Source: Microbacterium sp. SY138 (GTDB lineage: Bacteria > Actinomycetota > Actinomycetes > Actinomycetales > Microbacteriaceae). Taken from it: a stretch of DNA of 64,000 nt. The notes under the pieces are model-generated. The model did no database searches, had not been told where the DNA came from, and saw only the letters and a list, made by a program, of their open reading frames with translations. Location of the stretch: assembly GCF_039729145.1 (NCBI RefSeq), contig NZ_CP155793.1, positions 3,224,001 to 3,288,000 of the forward strand, in the 5' to 3' direction. How positions within the stretch are numbered: the stretch's first letter is position 1; every line of letters starts with the position of its first letter. Below are positions 8,860 to 15,954 of the stretch, in pieces. The position numbers and the translations under genes are program-made.

Positions 8860-8914
8860 CCGGTCGCACTTTCTGTCGCCTGCGCGCCTCGCGGGCGACA
8901 GGAAGTGCGACCGG
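8860..8914. repeat. Long inverted repeat between convergent genes
   Basis: Arms of 21 bases (8860-8880 and 8894-8914) pair perfectly except for one G-T position, separated by 13 bases. The arms read CCGGTCGCACTT(T/C)CTGTCGCC. It lies between the convergent PaaX and FBP-domain genes and could terminate both, but it has no T-tract and is longer than the other terminators here. It may be a copy of an interspersed palindromic repeat. Confidence 0.75.
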
Positions 8915-8936
8915 AGCAATCCGAAGCCGGGATCGC

Positions 8937-9431
8937 CTAGCCCGTCTGCCCCGCGACCTCGGCGAGGAAGCCGGCCACGTGCTCCTGCAGTCGCAGGATG
9001 CGCAGGTCGCGCGCGAACTCGCGGTCGAACCCCTGGTAGGCCAGGGGCGGCAGGATGCGGACATTGTGGTTGCAGCCGAACTCGGCGCAGGTGAGCACGC
9101 CCACGCTGTCGCCCTTGCGTCCGGCCGGCCCGGCCTTGCGCGCCACGTACAGCTGCACGTCGTTGCGGAGCGTGACGTCTTCGCACCATGAGCATTGCGC
9201 CCGCGCGATCACGCGCTGTTCGGCGCGCTGCAGGAAGACGCCGACCGGGGCGTCGTCGACCCAGCTGACGACGTAGGCCCGGCGGGGCATCCTCGGGTCA
9301 GCCCAGCCGAGGAAGTCGAGGCGATCGAAGTCGATCTCGGCGAAGCCGTGCGGCAGGGTCAGGTCGGAGACCTCCTTGCGGGAGGCGTTGAGGAAGGAGG
9401 CGCGGATGGCGCGCTCGTCGATGGGACGCAT
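8937..9431 (-). CDS. FBP-domain (EF-G-binding-like) zinc protein
   Basis: A 164-aa protein resembling the FBP C-terminal treble-clef zinc finger found in elongation-factor-G-binding (FusB-like) proteins. Four cysteines, Cys80 and Cys83 (CSWC) and Cys115 and Cys120 (CAEFGC), are spaced for one zinc site. FusB-type proteins release EF-G from the ribosome and can give fusidic-acid resistance, but many actinobacterial FBP-domain proteins are uncharacterised housekeeping proteins. The first 70 residues (DERAIRASFLN, LDFLGWADPR) match the N-terminal part usual in this group. No strong ribosome-binding site precedes the ATG. It is a single gene, convergent with the tryptophan operon. Confidence 0.7.
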   Translation of the reverse strand: MRPIDERAIRASFLNASRKEVSDLTLPHGFAEIDFDRLDFLGWADPRMPRRAYVVSWVDDAPVGVFLQRAEQRVIARAQCSWCEDVTLRNDVQLYVARKAGPAGRKGDSVGVLTCAEFGCNHNVRILPPLAYQGFDREFARDLRILRLQEHVAGFLAEVAGQTG

Positions 9432-9728
9432 GAGAATGAGTGCTTTCGGGGTGGTCGCCGCGAGGGCGAGTCGATGGGAGGAAGGTCCCGGACGCGGATG
9501 CCGGGTACGTCACGACACCGGGGACGGGGGTTCCGCCTCCGGTGGGTCCTCAGCCTCTGTCTGCGGCGCGGAAGGCGCCTGCAGCTCCGTTCTGCGCCCC
9601 GTGGGCGCTCATCGACGACAGCACCCGGCGAGCTTACACCCGTTTGTTTCACTCCGTGTCGGCCCGCCTGGGCACAGCGCGACGGGCGTCTTAGTCTTTC
9701 CGGAACGTCCGAGCAGAAGGAGACCACC
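9432..9728. other. Intergenic region between divergent genes
   Basis: About 300 bases without a convincing gene on either strand. It must hold the promoters of the FBP-domain gene (left) and the Cys-motif gene (right), but I see no clear -35/-10 pair, repeat or RNA structure in it. The only obvious signal is the AGAAGGAG ribosome-binding site at its right end. Confidence 0.5.
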
Positions 9729-10076
9729 GTGTCCACGCCGCTGAACCGCCTTTCGCCCCTCCCGGTGCGTGAGCGTGCGGCGTGCATGTGCAGCCACGGC
9801 GGCCGGTGCTCCTCCTTCGCCCCCGGCCATGCTCTGCACCTCATCCAGGCACGCATCGCCTCGGCGACGCCCACGGAGTGGATCGACGCCCTGGTCGAGT
9901 CTGCCGACGCGGTATCGGGAGACCTCGTGGTGCGCACGCTCGACGGCGAAGCGCACGTTCTGTGGAACGGCTCCGGCGCTGCGCTCGAAGCCGCCCCGGG
10001 CACCCCCGTCGCACTCCACGCGCGCTACGGCGTGCTGGCCGTCGGCGGCACGCAGTTCAACGTCGCAGCCGTCTGA
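9729..10076 (+). CDS. Conserved-looking small protein with CxC...C motif, unknown function
   Basis: A 115-aa protein that I do not recognise. It starts at a GTG six bases after AGAAGGAG. Residues 19-27 read CMCSHGGRC, a cluster of three cysteines and a histidine that could bind a metal; the C-terminal half (DLVVRTLDGEAHVLWNG, then ALHARYGVLAVGGTQFNVA) looks like a small beta-rich domain. No signal peptide or membrane segment is seen. Downstream lies the copper-binding protein gene in the opposite orientation, so a metal-related role is possible but only by proximity. Confidence 0.65.
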   Translation: MSTPLNRLSPLPVRERAACMCSHGGRCSSFAPGHALHLIQARIASATPTEWIDALVESADAVSGDLVVRTLDGEAHVLWNGSGAALEAAPGTPVALHARYGVLAVGGTQFNVAAV

Positions 10077-10097
10077 TCGCGCCCTGAGCCCGCCCCC

Positions 10098-10135
10098 GGT
10101 TCAGGCGTTCAGGTTCAGGCGTTCCGGTTCAGGCG
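10098..10135. repeat. Three 14-bp tandem repeats at a gene end
   Basis: GGTTCAGGCG recurs at 10098, 10112 and 10126 with a constant 14-base period. The last copy covers the stop codon of the copper-binding protein gene (minus strand). Confidence 0.85.
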
Positions 10136-10530
10136 CTCGCCATCAGCATTTCCTTCATGGCGGTGCAGGCATCCATGCAGGCCTGGCACGCCTGAGCGCA
10201 CATCCGGCAGACGTCGCTCTCGTCGGCATGCCGCGCGCACGCGTCCATGCACGTCCTGCACATCGCGATGCAGGCGTTCAGCATCGCCATCATCGACGCC
10301 GGGGTCATGCCCTGCATCCGCATCATCGACCGCATCATGGTGTTGCACATGTCGGCGCAGTTCATGCACGCCGGTGAACAGTCCATCATCTGCGTCGAGC
10401 ACACCGTGCAGGCCTGCTCGCAGGCGGCGCACGCATCCATGCACGCCTGCATGACGGCCATGTCCATCATCTGCATGTCGGGCATCGACTCCATGTTCTT
10501 CGACATGGCGCCCATCATCATCGAGTCCAT
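10129..10530 (-). CDS. Cys/Met-rich four-helix-bundle copper-binding protein
   Basis: A 133-aa protein with 18 cysteines and about 33 methionines and no aromatic residues. Cysteines recur with helical spacing (CMDACAACEQAC, CRTCMDACARH, CRMCAQACQACMDAC), the pattern of the copper-storage (Csp, formerly DUF326) four-helix bundle whose inner face binds many Cu(I) ions. The Met-rich N-terminus (about residues 1-27) is unusually dense and has no clear signal peptide, suggesting a cytosolic form. The ATG was chosen because AAGGAA lies upstream; a longer in-frame extension is Arg/Gly-rich and unlike the family. No copper ATPase or CsoR repressor is adjacent, so its regulation is unclear. Confidence 0.85.
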   Translation of the reverse strand: MDSMMMGAMSKNMESMPDMQMMDMAVMQACMDACAACEQACTVCSTQMMDCSPACMNCADMCNTMMRSMMRMQGMTPASMMAMLNACIAMCRTCMDACARHADESDVCRMCAQACQACMDACTAMKEMLMASA

Positions 10531-10721
10531 CGCACACCGCTTCCTTGGTCGAGGTCCGCGGGCAGGACCACCCGCCTGGCGCCAGGCTAGTCCTTCCCGG
10601 TGCATGAGTCGATGGGCGCCGAACGTTGTCATGGTGCGAGCCGATTGTCAATCCCGTGGCCGCTTCTCCGCAGGAGTGAGAGTGTCGGAAGCAATCGATC
10701 CGCCTACGAGAGGAGCCGCAC

Positions 10722-10928
10722 ATGAGTGCCGCAGACGACATCAAGAACGCCGCCGAGAAGGCCGCCGGAAAGGTCAAGGAAGGCGTCGGAAAGCTCACCG
10801 ACAACGAGAAGCTCGAAGCCGAGGGCAAGGCGGATCAGGTCAAGGCCTCCGCCAAGCAGGCCGGCGAGAACGTGAAGGACGCCGCGGGCAAGGCCGGCGA
10901 CAGCGTCCGGGACGCGTTCGAGAAGTAA
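10722..10928 (+). CDS. CsbD-like stress protein
   Basis: A 68-aa hydrophilic protein made almost entirely of Lys, Ala, Asp, Glu and Gly (DDIKNAAEKAAGKVKEGVGKL at the start, then KADQVKASAKQAGENVKDAA), matching the CsbD family. CsbD proteins are general-stress-induced in Bacillus and widespread in actinobacteria; the molecular function is not established. GAGGAG precedes the ATG. A strong hairpin follows immediately, so it is monocistronic. The genes on either side, a copper protein and a small membrane peptide, fit a stress-associated neighbourhood. Confidence 0.88.
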   Translation: MSAADDIKNAAEKAAGKVKEGVGKLTDNEKLEAEGKADQVKASAKQAGENVKDAAGKAGDSVRDAFEK

Positions 10929-10946
10929 GACGCCCCACACACCGAA

Positions 10947-10980
10947 GAGGTGAGGCCCGCCGAACGGCGGGCCTCACCTC
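10947..10980. terminator. Bidirectional terminator hairpin
   Basis: Perfect 16-base arms (GAGGTGAGGCCCGCCG and its complement) around a two-base centre, lying between the CsbD gene and the convergent small membrane protein gene. No T-tract follows, as is common in this group. Confidence 0.8.
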
Positions 10981-11003
10981 GATGGGGCAGACGTGTGGAG
11001 TCG

Positions 11004-11168
11004 TCAGACCTTGCGGCTGCCGCTGATCGCTCGGATCAACCAGGCGATCACAGCGATCGCGAGGAGGACGAGCCCGACCCACAGGAGGAACTGGAGCGAC
11101 TGCACCAGTCCTCCGGTGATCGCAAGGATCACTGCGACGACGATGACGATGATCAGGAGGATGTTCAT
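11004..11168 (-). CDS. 54-aa two-helix membrane peptide
   Basis: A short gene read directly from the minus strand: ATG at 11168, GAAGGGA ribosome-binding site before it, stop at 11004. The peptide has one hydrophobic helix at residues 2-20 (NILLIIVIVVAVILAITGG), a short loop with VQSLQ, a second helix around residues 26-43 (LLWVGLVLLAIAVIAWLI) and a basic end (SGSRKV). It resembles small lmo0937-like or DUF-type membrane peptides common in Gram-positive bacteria; function is unknown. It converges on the CsbD gene with a shared terminator and is divergent from the Rho-N-like gene, all of which are small proteins that could be stress-related. Confidence 0.75.
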   Translation of the reverse strand: MNILLIIVIVVAVILAITGGLVQSLQFLLWVGLVLLAIAVIAWLIRAISGSRKV

Positions 11169-11291
11169 CGGTCTTTCCCTTCTTTCGGCAGGCGCGAACG
11201 CCCGACTGTGGTGCCTCCACGCTAGCCGTGGGAAGCGTTATGCCCGAGGGGGTTGACTTACCCCCTCCGAGTGCGCGAAGGAGACGAGCAC

Positions 11292-11558
11292 ATGCCAGGA
11301 AGACGCGACAACTCGCTGAAGGATCCCGAGCTGTACGAAGAGCTGAGGAAAGACGGCGCCTCGAAGGAGAAGGCCGCGCGCATCTCGAACGCCGCGGCGA
11401 AAGAGGGGCGCAGTGCCGTGGGGCGCCGCGGCGGCGAACACGGAGACTACGAGGATTGGACCGTGCCGGAGCTGCGCGCGCGTGCGAAGGAACTCGGTCT
11501 GACCGGCTACAGCGGCAAGCGGAAATCCGAGTTGATCTCCGCGCTCAGGAATCACTGA
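11292..11558 (+). CDS. Small basic protein with C-terminal Rho-N/SAP-like domain
   Basis: An 88-aa protein. The first half (PGRRDNSLKDPELYEELRKDG, then SKEKAARISNAAA) matches a short conserved actinobacterial family; the C-terminal 33 residues (VPELRARAKELGLTGYSGKR, then ELISALRNH) have the helix-extended-helix pattern of the Rho-N/SAP nucleic-acid-binding domain. GAAGGAG lies before the chosen ATG; an earlier in-frame start lacks a ribosome-binding site. It ends eight bases before the ligase gene and may be cotranscribed with it. Probably binds DNA or RNA; the precise role is unknown. Confidence 0.75.
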   Translation: MPGRRDNSLKDPELYEELRKDGASKEKAARISNAAAKEGRSAVGRRGGEHGDYEDWTVPELRARAKELGLTGYSGKRKSELISALRNH

Positions 11559-11566
11559 GGCCGCGG

Positions 11567-12679
11567 ATGGCGCGCTTCGGCATCGAGGAGGAGTTCCTCT
11601 TCCTGGATGCGCACTCGCTGGTGCCCGTGACGCTCACCGCCGGCACTCGCGAGCGCATCACGCGCCTCAGGACGGGCGGAGAAGTGACGAGAGAGTACCT
11701 GACCTCGCAGATCGAGTGCCTCACCGAGCCGGTCACGACCGCGACGGACGCTGAAGCGCAGCTGGCCCATCTGCGCGGCCTCATCGGATGGCACGCCCAG
11801 GATCAGCATGCCATCGCCGCCGGCACCGGCACCCCGTTCGCCTCGACCCGGTCCTCCGCCGTATCGCCCTCGCCGCACTACGACGACGTCGCGTCGCAGC
11901 TCGGACATCTCACGCGCGACCACGAGGTCAACGGGCTGCACGTGCACGTCGAGGTCACCGACGACGAGGAGCGGGTCCGCGCCCTGAACCGGGTGCGCGG
12001 CTGGCTCCCCGTGCTGCTGGCGCTCACCGGGAACAGCCCGTTCGTGAACGGACGGGATTCCGACTTCGCCAGTTGGCGCAGCATCCTGATCCGTCGGCTG
12101 CCGTCGTCATGGGCCCCGCCATGCTTCCGCGACTACGACGACTATCGCTCAGGTGTGCAGCGTCTCATCGACGTCGGCGCGCTCACCGATGCGGCGTCGC
12201 TTTCATGGTCGGCCCGGATATCGGAGCGGTACCCGACCGTCGAGGTCCGGGTCTTCGACGCCCAACTGACGGCCGAGGACTCGGTGTCCGCCGCGCTCCT
12301 CTCCCGCGCACTCGTGCTCACCACCGATCTGCCGCTCGCCGACATCGGTGTCGACGGCATCGACGCCTCTCTGTGGACGGCGGCCCGTCGAGGGATGGAC
12401 GCACGCCTGCTCGATCCGACGACCGGCGAGGCCGAAGACGCCTGGAAGCTCGCCGACCGCATGCTGTCCGCGATCGCTCCCACGCTCCGCGAACTCGGCG
12501 ACGAGGATCGGGTCCGCGATGGCATCGATCGGCTGCGCACCGACGGGTCCGGTGCGCAGCGCCAGCGCCGCGCCGTCGCCGAGGGCGGGACGCGTGCCCT
12601 CGGCGATCTTCTCCGCGCAGGGACAGCCGCACCGCTTCCCGCCCCCGCAGAGCAGCCGGCCTCCGCACCGACCACCTGA
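11567..12679 (+). CDS. YbdK-type glutamate-cysteine ligase family protein
   Basis: A 370-aa member of the GCS2 carboxylate-amine ligase family. The N-terminal FGIEEEFLFLD gives the catalytic GxEEE signature, followed by LTSQIECLTEPV and later WRSILIRRLP and VEVRVFDAQ, all typical. These ATP-dependent enzymes have weak gamma-glutamylcysteine synthetase activity; in actinobacteria some (EgtA-like) supply ergothioneine or mycothiol-type pathways, but no such partner genes are nearby. The start at 11567 gives the family's usual N-terminus; no strong ribosome-binding site is visible. The last residues are Ala/Pro-rich. Four 16-bp tandem repeats begin at its stop codon. Confidence 0.85.
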   Translation: MARFGIEEEFLFLDAHSLVPVTLTAGTRERITRLRTGGEVTREYLTSQIECLTEPVTTATDAEAQLAHLRGLIGWHAQDQHAIAAGTGTPFASTRSSAVSPSPHYDDVASQLGHLTRDHEVNGLHVHVEVTDDEERVRALNRVRGWLPVLLALTGNSPFVNGRDSDFASWRSILIRRLPSSWAPPCFRDYDDYRSGVQRLIDVGALTDAASLSWSARISERYPTVEVRVFDAQLTAEDSVSAALLSRALVLTTDLPLADIGVDGIDASLWTAARRGMDARLLDPTTGEAEDAWKLADRMLSAIAPTLRELGDEDRVRDGIDRLRTDGSGAQRQRRAVAEGGTRALGDLLRAGTAAPLPAPAEQPASAPTT

Positions 12680-12740
12680 TCTTCGCCGACCTGATCTTCA
12701 CCCGCCCCGATCTTCGCCGGCCCCGATCTTCGCCGGCCCC
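12678..12740. repeat. Four ~16-bp tandem repeats after the YbdK gene
   Basis: Units begin GATCTTC at 12678, 12693, 12709 and 12725; the last two are identical (GATCTTCGCCGGCCCC). The array starts inside the stop codon of the ligase gene and ends about 20 bases before the MFS promoter. Confidence 0.85.
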
Positions 12741-12758
12741 GACGTCCGATGACGGCGG

Positions 12759-12764
12759 TATGGT
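12759..12764 (+). promoter_or_regulatory. -10 element of a leaderless MFS gene
   Basis: TATGGT lies exactly six bases before the GTG start and there is no ribosome-binding site. Confidence 0.45.
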
Positions 12765-12770
12765 CGGCCT

Positions 12771-14168
12771 GTGGCCTCCTTCGCCCCGCTCCAGCGCCTC
12801 GTGATCTCGATCGCGGTGCTCGCGTCGTTCGTGACGTTCCTCGACGGCACGGTCGTCAACGTGGCGCTGCCCGCGATCAGTCGCGAACTCGGAGGCGGCA
12901 TCACCACCCAGCAGTGGGTCGTCGACGCCTATCTGATCACTCTGAGTGCCCTGATCCTGCTGGCCGGATCGGTGTCGGACGCCTACGGCCGGGTGCTGGT
13001 GATGCGTATCGGGCTGATCGCCTTCGGCGTGGCATCCATCGCCGTGGCCGCGGCATTCGATCCACTCGTCCTGATCATCGCCAGGGCCGCGCAGGGGGCC
13101 GCGGGTGCGCTGCTGGTGCCGAGCTCGCTCGCACTGATCACCGCGACCATGCGCTCCGATGTGCAGTCGAGGGCGATCGGCGTCTGGACGGCGTTCACCA
13201 CGGGAGCACAGCTGGTCGGTCCACTGCTGGGCGGATTGTTCGTCGACTACCTGTCCTGGCGCTTCGTCTTCCTCATCAACGTGATCCCGATCGGCATCAC
13301 TCTCCTCCTGCTCTCCCGTCTTCGTCTGCCCGAGCATCCCCGTGGCATCACGGTCGACTGGTGGAGCGGGGCGCTGTGCGCGGTCGGACTCGGCGCCGTG
13401 GTCTTCGCACTCATCGAACAGCCGAATCTGGGGTGGCAGTCGCCCGCGATCTGGATTCCGGCCGTGGCCGGCGCCGCCCTGTTCGCCCTGTTCCTGTGGC
13501 GTCAGCAGCATTCGGCGTCGCCCCTCATGCCCCTGTGGCTGTTCCGGGTGCGCGACTTCGGCTGGGGCAACCTCGCCACCTTCTTCGTGTATGCGGCCCT
13601 GTCGCTCAACGGCTTCGTGGTCGGCGTCTACCTGCAGCAGGGGGCGGGCCTCAGCGCGACCGCCGCGGGATTGGCCAGCCTGCCCATGACCATCCTGATG
13701 ATCCTCGTCAGCTCGCGCGCGGGCCAGTGGGCCGGTCGGTGGGGACCGCGCATCTTCATGACGATCGGACCGCTGCTCATGGCCGTCGGCGCCCTCATGC
13801 TGCTCCTCGTCTCGGCCGACTTCGACTACTGGTGGCAGGTGCTGCCGGCGATGATCGTGATGGGCCTCGGGCTCTCGCTCACGGTCGCTCCGCTCACGGC
13901 CGCGATCCTCGGAGCGATCGACGAGAACCACTCGGGTATCGCCTCGGCCGTCAACAACGCCGTCTCGCGTGTCGCCGGGCTGCTCGTGGTGGCGATGCTG
14001 TCGACGATCGTCGGCGGTGCGCTCGACCTCGACGGGTTCCACAGCGCGGCATGGGTCACGGCGACGCTGCTCGTGATCGGCGGCGTGGTGTCGTGGATCG
14101 GCATCCGCCGCAATCCGGCCGAACCGGCACCGGCCGACGCGGCCGCGACCGGACCCGTTCCGCGATGA
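12771..14168 (+). CDS. DHA2-type MFS drug exporter
   Basis: A 465-aa integral membrane protein with 14 predicted hydrophobic segments, the topology of the EmrB/QacA (DHA2) drug:H+ antiporters. The first helix carries FLDGTVVNVALPAI, the hallmark of this subfamily, and the loop DAYGRVLVMR corresponds to the conserved MFS loop 2-3 motif. The translation start is a GTG with a -10 six bases upstream, suggesting a leaderless message. Its stop overlaps the start of the GH114-like lipoprotein gene (ATGA), so both are coexpressed. Substrate unknown; such exporters are often named for dyes or antibiotics without proof. Confidence 0.87.
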   Translation: MASFAPLQRLVISIAVLASFVTFLDGTVVNVALPAISRELGGGITTQQWVVDAYLITLSALILLAGSVSDAYGRVLVMRIGLIAFGVASIAVAAAFDPLVLIIARAAQGAAGALLVPSSLALITATMRSDVQSRAIGVWTAFTTGAQLVGPLLGGLFVDYLSWRFVFLINVIPIGITLLLLSRLRLPEHPRGITVDWWSGALCAVGLGAVVFALIEQPNLGWQSPAIWIPAVAGAALFALFLWRQQHSASPLMPLWLFRVRDFGWGNLATFFVYAALSLNGFVVGVYLQQGAGLSATAAGLASLPMTILMILVSSRAGQWAGRWGPRIFMTIGPLLMAVGALMLLLVSADFDYWWQVLPAMIVMGLGLSLTVAPLTAAILGAIDENHSGIASAVNNAVSRVAGLLVVAMLSTIVGGALDLDGFHSAAWVTATLLVIGGVVSWIGIRRNPAEPAPADAAATGPVPR

Positions 14169-14995
14169 CCGTGGCCGCACTCGCGCGAGGCCGATGGGGC
14201 GGTCTGATCGTCGTCGGAGCGCTCGCGCTGACGGCCTGCTCCCCCGCGCCCGCGCATTCGCCTTCGTCGAGCGTCACCCTTCCGCCCTCCGGCGCGGTGC
14301 CCGACTACCAGCTGGGCGGAGCCTACGCACCGGGCCCCGAGGTCGGCATCGTCGGGCGGGACCGGAGCGCCGAGCCCGTACCCGGCGTGTACTCGATCTG
14401 CTACGTGAACGGCTTCCAGACGCAGCCGGGCGAACTCGCAGACTGGCCGCGCGATCTGCTGCTCCAGCGCGGGGGCGAGGTCGTGTTCGATCCGGACTGG
14501 CCGGACGAGGCGCTGCTCGACACGTCGACCGCGGAGCATCGAGACAGGATCTCCGAGACGGTGAAGCCCTGGATCGACGAATGCGCGGATGCCGGCTTCG
14601 ACGCGGTGGAATTCGACAACCTCGACTCGTACTCACGGTCCGATGGTTCCCTCTCGTTCGACGACAACCGGGCACTGGCCTCGCTCCTCGTCGATGCCGC
14701 CCACACCGCGGGGCTCGCCGCCGGGCAGAAGAACGCCGCCGAGGACGCGGCTCCGCTCCGCGCGCGGGCCGATTTCGACTTCGCCGTCACCGAGGAATGC
14801 GCCGCGTACGAGGAGTGCGAGGCCTACACGTCGGTTTACGGCGACCACGTCATCGACATCGAGTACGCCGACGAGCTCCCGCGGTCCTTCGCCGAGATGT
14901 GCGCCGACGACGCCTCTCCCGCCGCGATGGTGCTCCGCGACCGCGACCTCGTCACCCCGGACGACGGCGCCTACGTGTTCGAGACCTGCGGCTGA
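14165..14995 (+). CDS. Secreted lipoprotein, GH114-like endo-alpha-1,4-polygalactosaminidase family
   Basis: A 276-aa protein with a signal sequence and lipobox ending LTAC-S near residue 22, so it should be lipid-anchored outside the membrane. The mature part fits the GH114/TM1410-like TIM barrel: an N-terminal YQLGGAY segment, VYSICYVNGF, the run DAGFDAVEFDNLDSY holding probable catalytic Asp/Glu, then GLAAGQKNA and FAVTEEC. Characterised members hydrolyse galactosamine-containing polysaccharides. It starts inside the stop codon of the MFS exporter gene, an unusual pairing; the exporter might supply or remove a glycan-related compound, but this is speculation. Confidence 0.8.
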   Translation: MTVAALARGRWGGLIVVGALALTACSPAPAHSPSSSVTLPPSGAVPDYQLGGAYAPGPEVGIVGRDRSAEPVPGVYSICYVNGFQTQPGELADWPRDLLLQRGGEVVFDPDWPDEALLDTSTAEHRDRISETVKPWIDECADAGFDAVEFDNLDSYSRSDGSLSFDDNRALASLLVDAAHTAGLAAGQKNAAEDAAPLRARADFDFAVTEECAAYEECEAYTSVYGDHVIDIEYADELPRSFAEMCADDASPAAMVLRDRDLVTPDDGAYVFETCG

Positions 14996-15008
14996 GCGAT
15001 CCGGCTGC

Positions 15009-15896
15009 TCAAAGACCGTCGTCCTCGTGCCAGTGCTCCTGCCAGCGCCAGTCGATCGGCTCGGATGCCCGCTGATAGCGGATGTCGGTGGAGAGACGGA
15101 TACGCCCCTGCGGGTCGACGTTGTCGGTGCTGGCGTGCACCACGTACGACGAATGGACCATCACGTCGCCGGCCCGGTAGTCGGCGAGCAGCCACCGCGC
15201 ATCGTGCGCCTCGGCGAGAGCGGGGAGGTCGGCCGTGATCGACGCAGCCGGGGGCCTGTCACCGCGATCCCGCTCGGCGGCGAGGGCCCAGTGGTGGCTG
15301 CCTTCGAGATAGGTGAGACCGCCCTGCTCGACGGGACAGTCTCCCAGGGGGATCCACATCGAGAGCACGCGCTCGCTTCCCTCGCGCAGATAGACGAGGT
15401 CGTAGTGTGCCTGTGTGGCGGTGCCGATGCCCGATTCGCCCGGACGGATGTGGCGGATGATCTTGCGCCGGTGCAGGTGCACGTCATCGCCGAGGAACCA
15501 TTCGAACCACCCGCGGATGTCGGGGTGTCCGGTCAGCGCCGCGTATCGCTCCCCCGGAACGATCTCGTCGAACAGGGCGGCGCGGATCTTCGCCCTGTCG
15601 ATCTCTCCCTGCGCGCCGATGCCGACGGCGGGATCGGAACCGGACTCCGTGATCCCGGTGTCCGCCATCGCCGTGAAGTAGTACTCGCGGAACGAGGCGA
15701 CCAGCTGCGGATCGAGCTGCTGCGGCAGATAGAGATAGCCGTCGCGACGCAACCGATCCCACAGCGCATCCTTGTCGCTGCGGATGGCGTCCGGCACGGG
15801 CTCCATCCTGCCCAGGCGGGACGGAGAATCGTCGAGGGTGTATCCGTTGGAGGTGAGCATGACTCCAGCGTCGGCGACACTTGGACTTCCGTCCAT
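15009..15896 (-). CDS. Phytanoyl-CoA dioxygenase (PhyH) family oxygenase
   Basis: A 295-aa non-haem Fe(II)/2-oxoglutarate oxygenase. The iron triad is His164-x-Asp166 (AHYDLVYL) with the distal histidine in HSSYVVHAS (residues 248-256), and RIRLSTDIRYQ supplies the 2-oxoglutarate-binding arginine. Other family segments are EQGGLTYLEGSHH and DGYLYLP. It lies downstream of, and on the same strand as, an AraC regulator gene, a common arrangement that implies control by that protein. The start is uncertain: the ATG at 15896 gives the longest product, while an ATG at 15860 would remove 12 residues. Substrate unknown. Confidence 0.82.
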   Translation of the reverse strand: MDGSPSVADAGVMLTSNGYTLDDSPSRLGRMEPVPDAIRSDKDALWDRLRRDGYLYLPQQLDPQLVASFREYYFTAMADTGITESGSDPAVGIGAQGEIDRAKIRAALFDEIVPGERYAALTGHPDIRGWFEWFLGDDVHLHRRKIIRHIRPGESGIGTATQAHYDLVYLREGSERVLSMWIPLGDCPVEQGGLTYLEGSHHWALAAERDRGDRPPAASITADLPALAEAHDARWLLADYRAGDVMVHSSYVVHASTDNVDPQGRIRLSTDIRYQRASEPIDWRWQEHWHEDDGL

Positions 15897-15907
15897 GGAC
15901 TTTTCCG

Positions 15908-15928
15908 CCGGATCATTGGATTATCCGG
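15908..15928. promoter_or_regulatory. Inverted repeat upstream of the PhyH gene
   Basis: CCGGAT (15908-15913) and ATCCGG (15923-15928) are separated by nine A/T-rich bases, giving a 15-bp centre spacing just upstream of the oxygenase start. It is a plausible site for the adjacent AraC regulator. Confidence 0.4.
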
Positions 15929-15954
15929 GATGAACCGACCGCGACTTGGAGTAT

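Noticed and set aside
8830..9195. 121-codon minus-strand frame over the long inverted repeat
   Set aside because: It overlaps the FBP-domain gene in another frame and consists of Arg/Gly-rich sequence.
12318..14180. 620-codon frame opposite the MFS exporter and YbdK end
   Set aside because: Hydrophilic repeats of His/Arg/Asp produced by complementing hydrophobic codons; an artefact.
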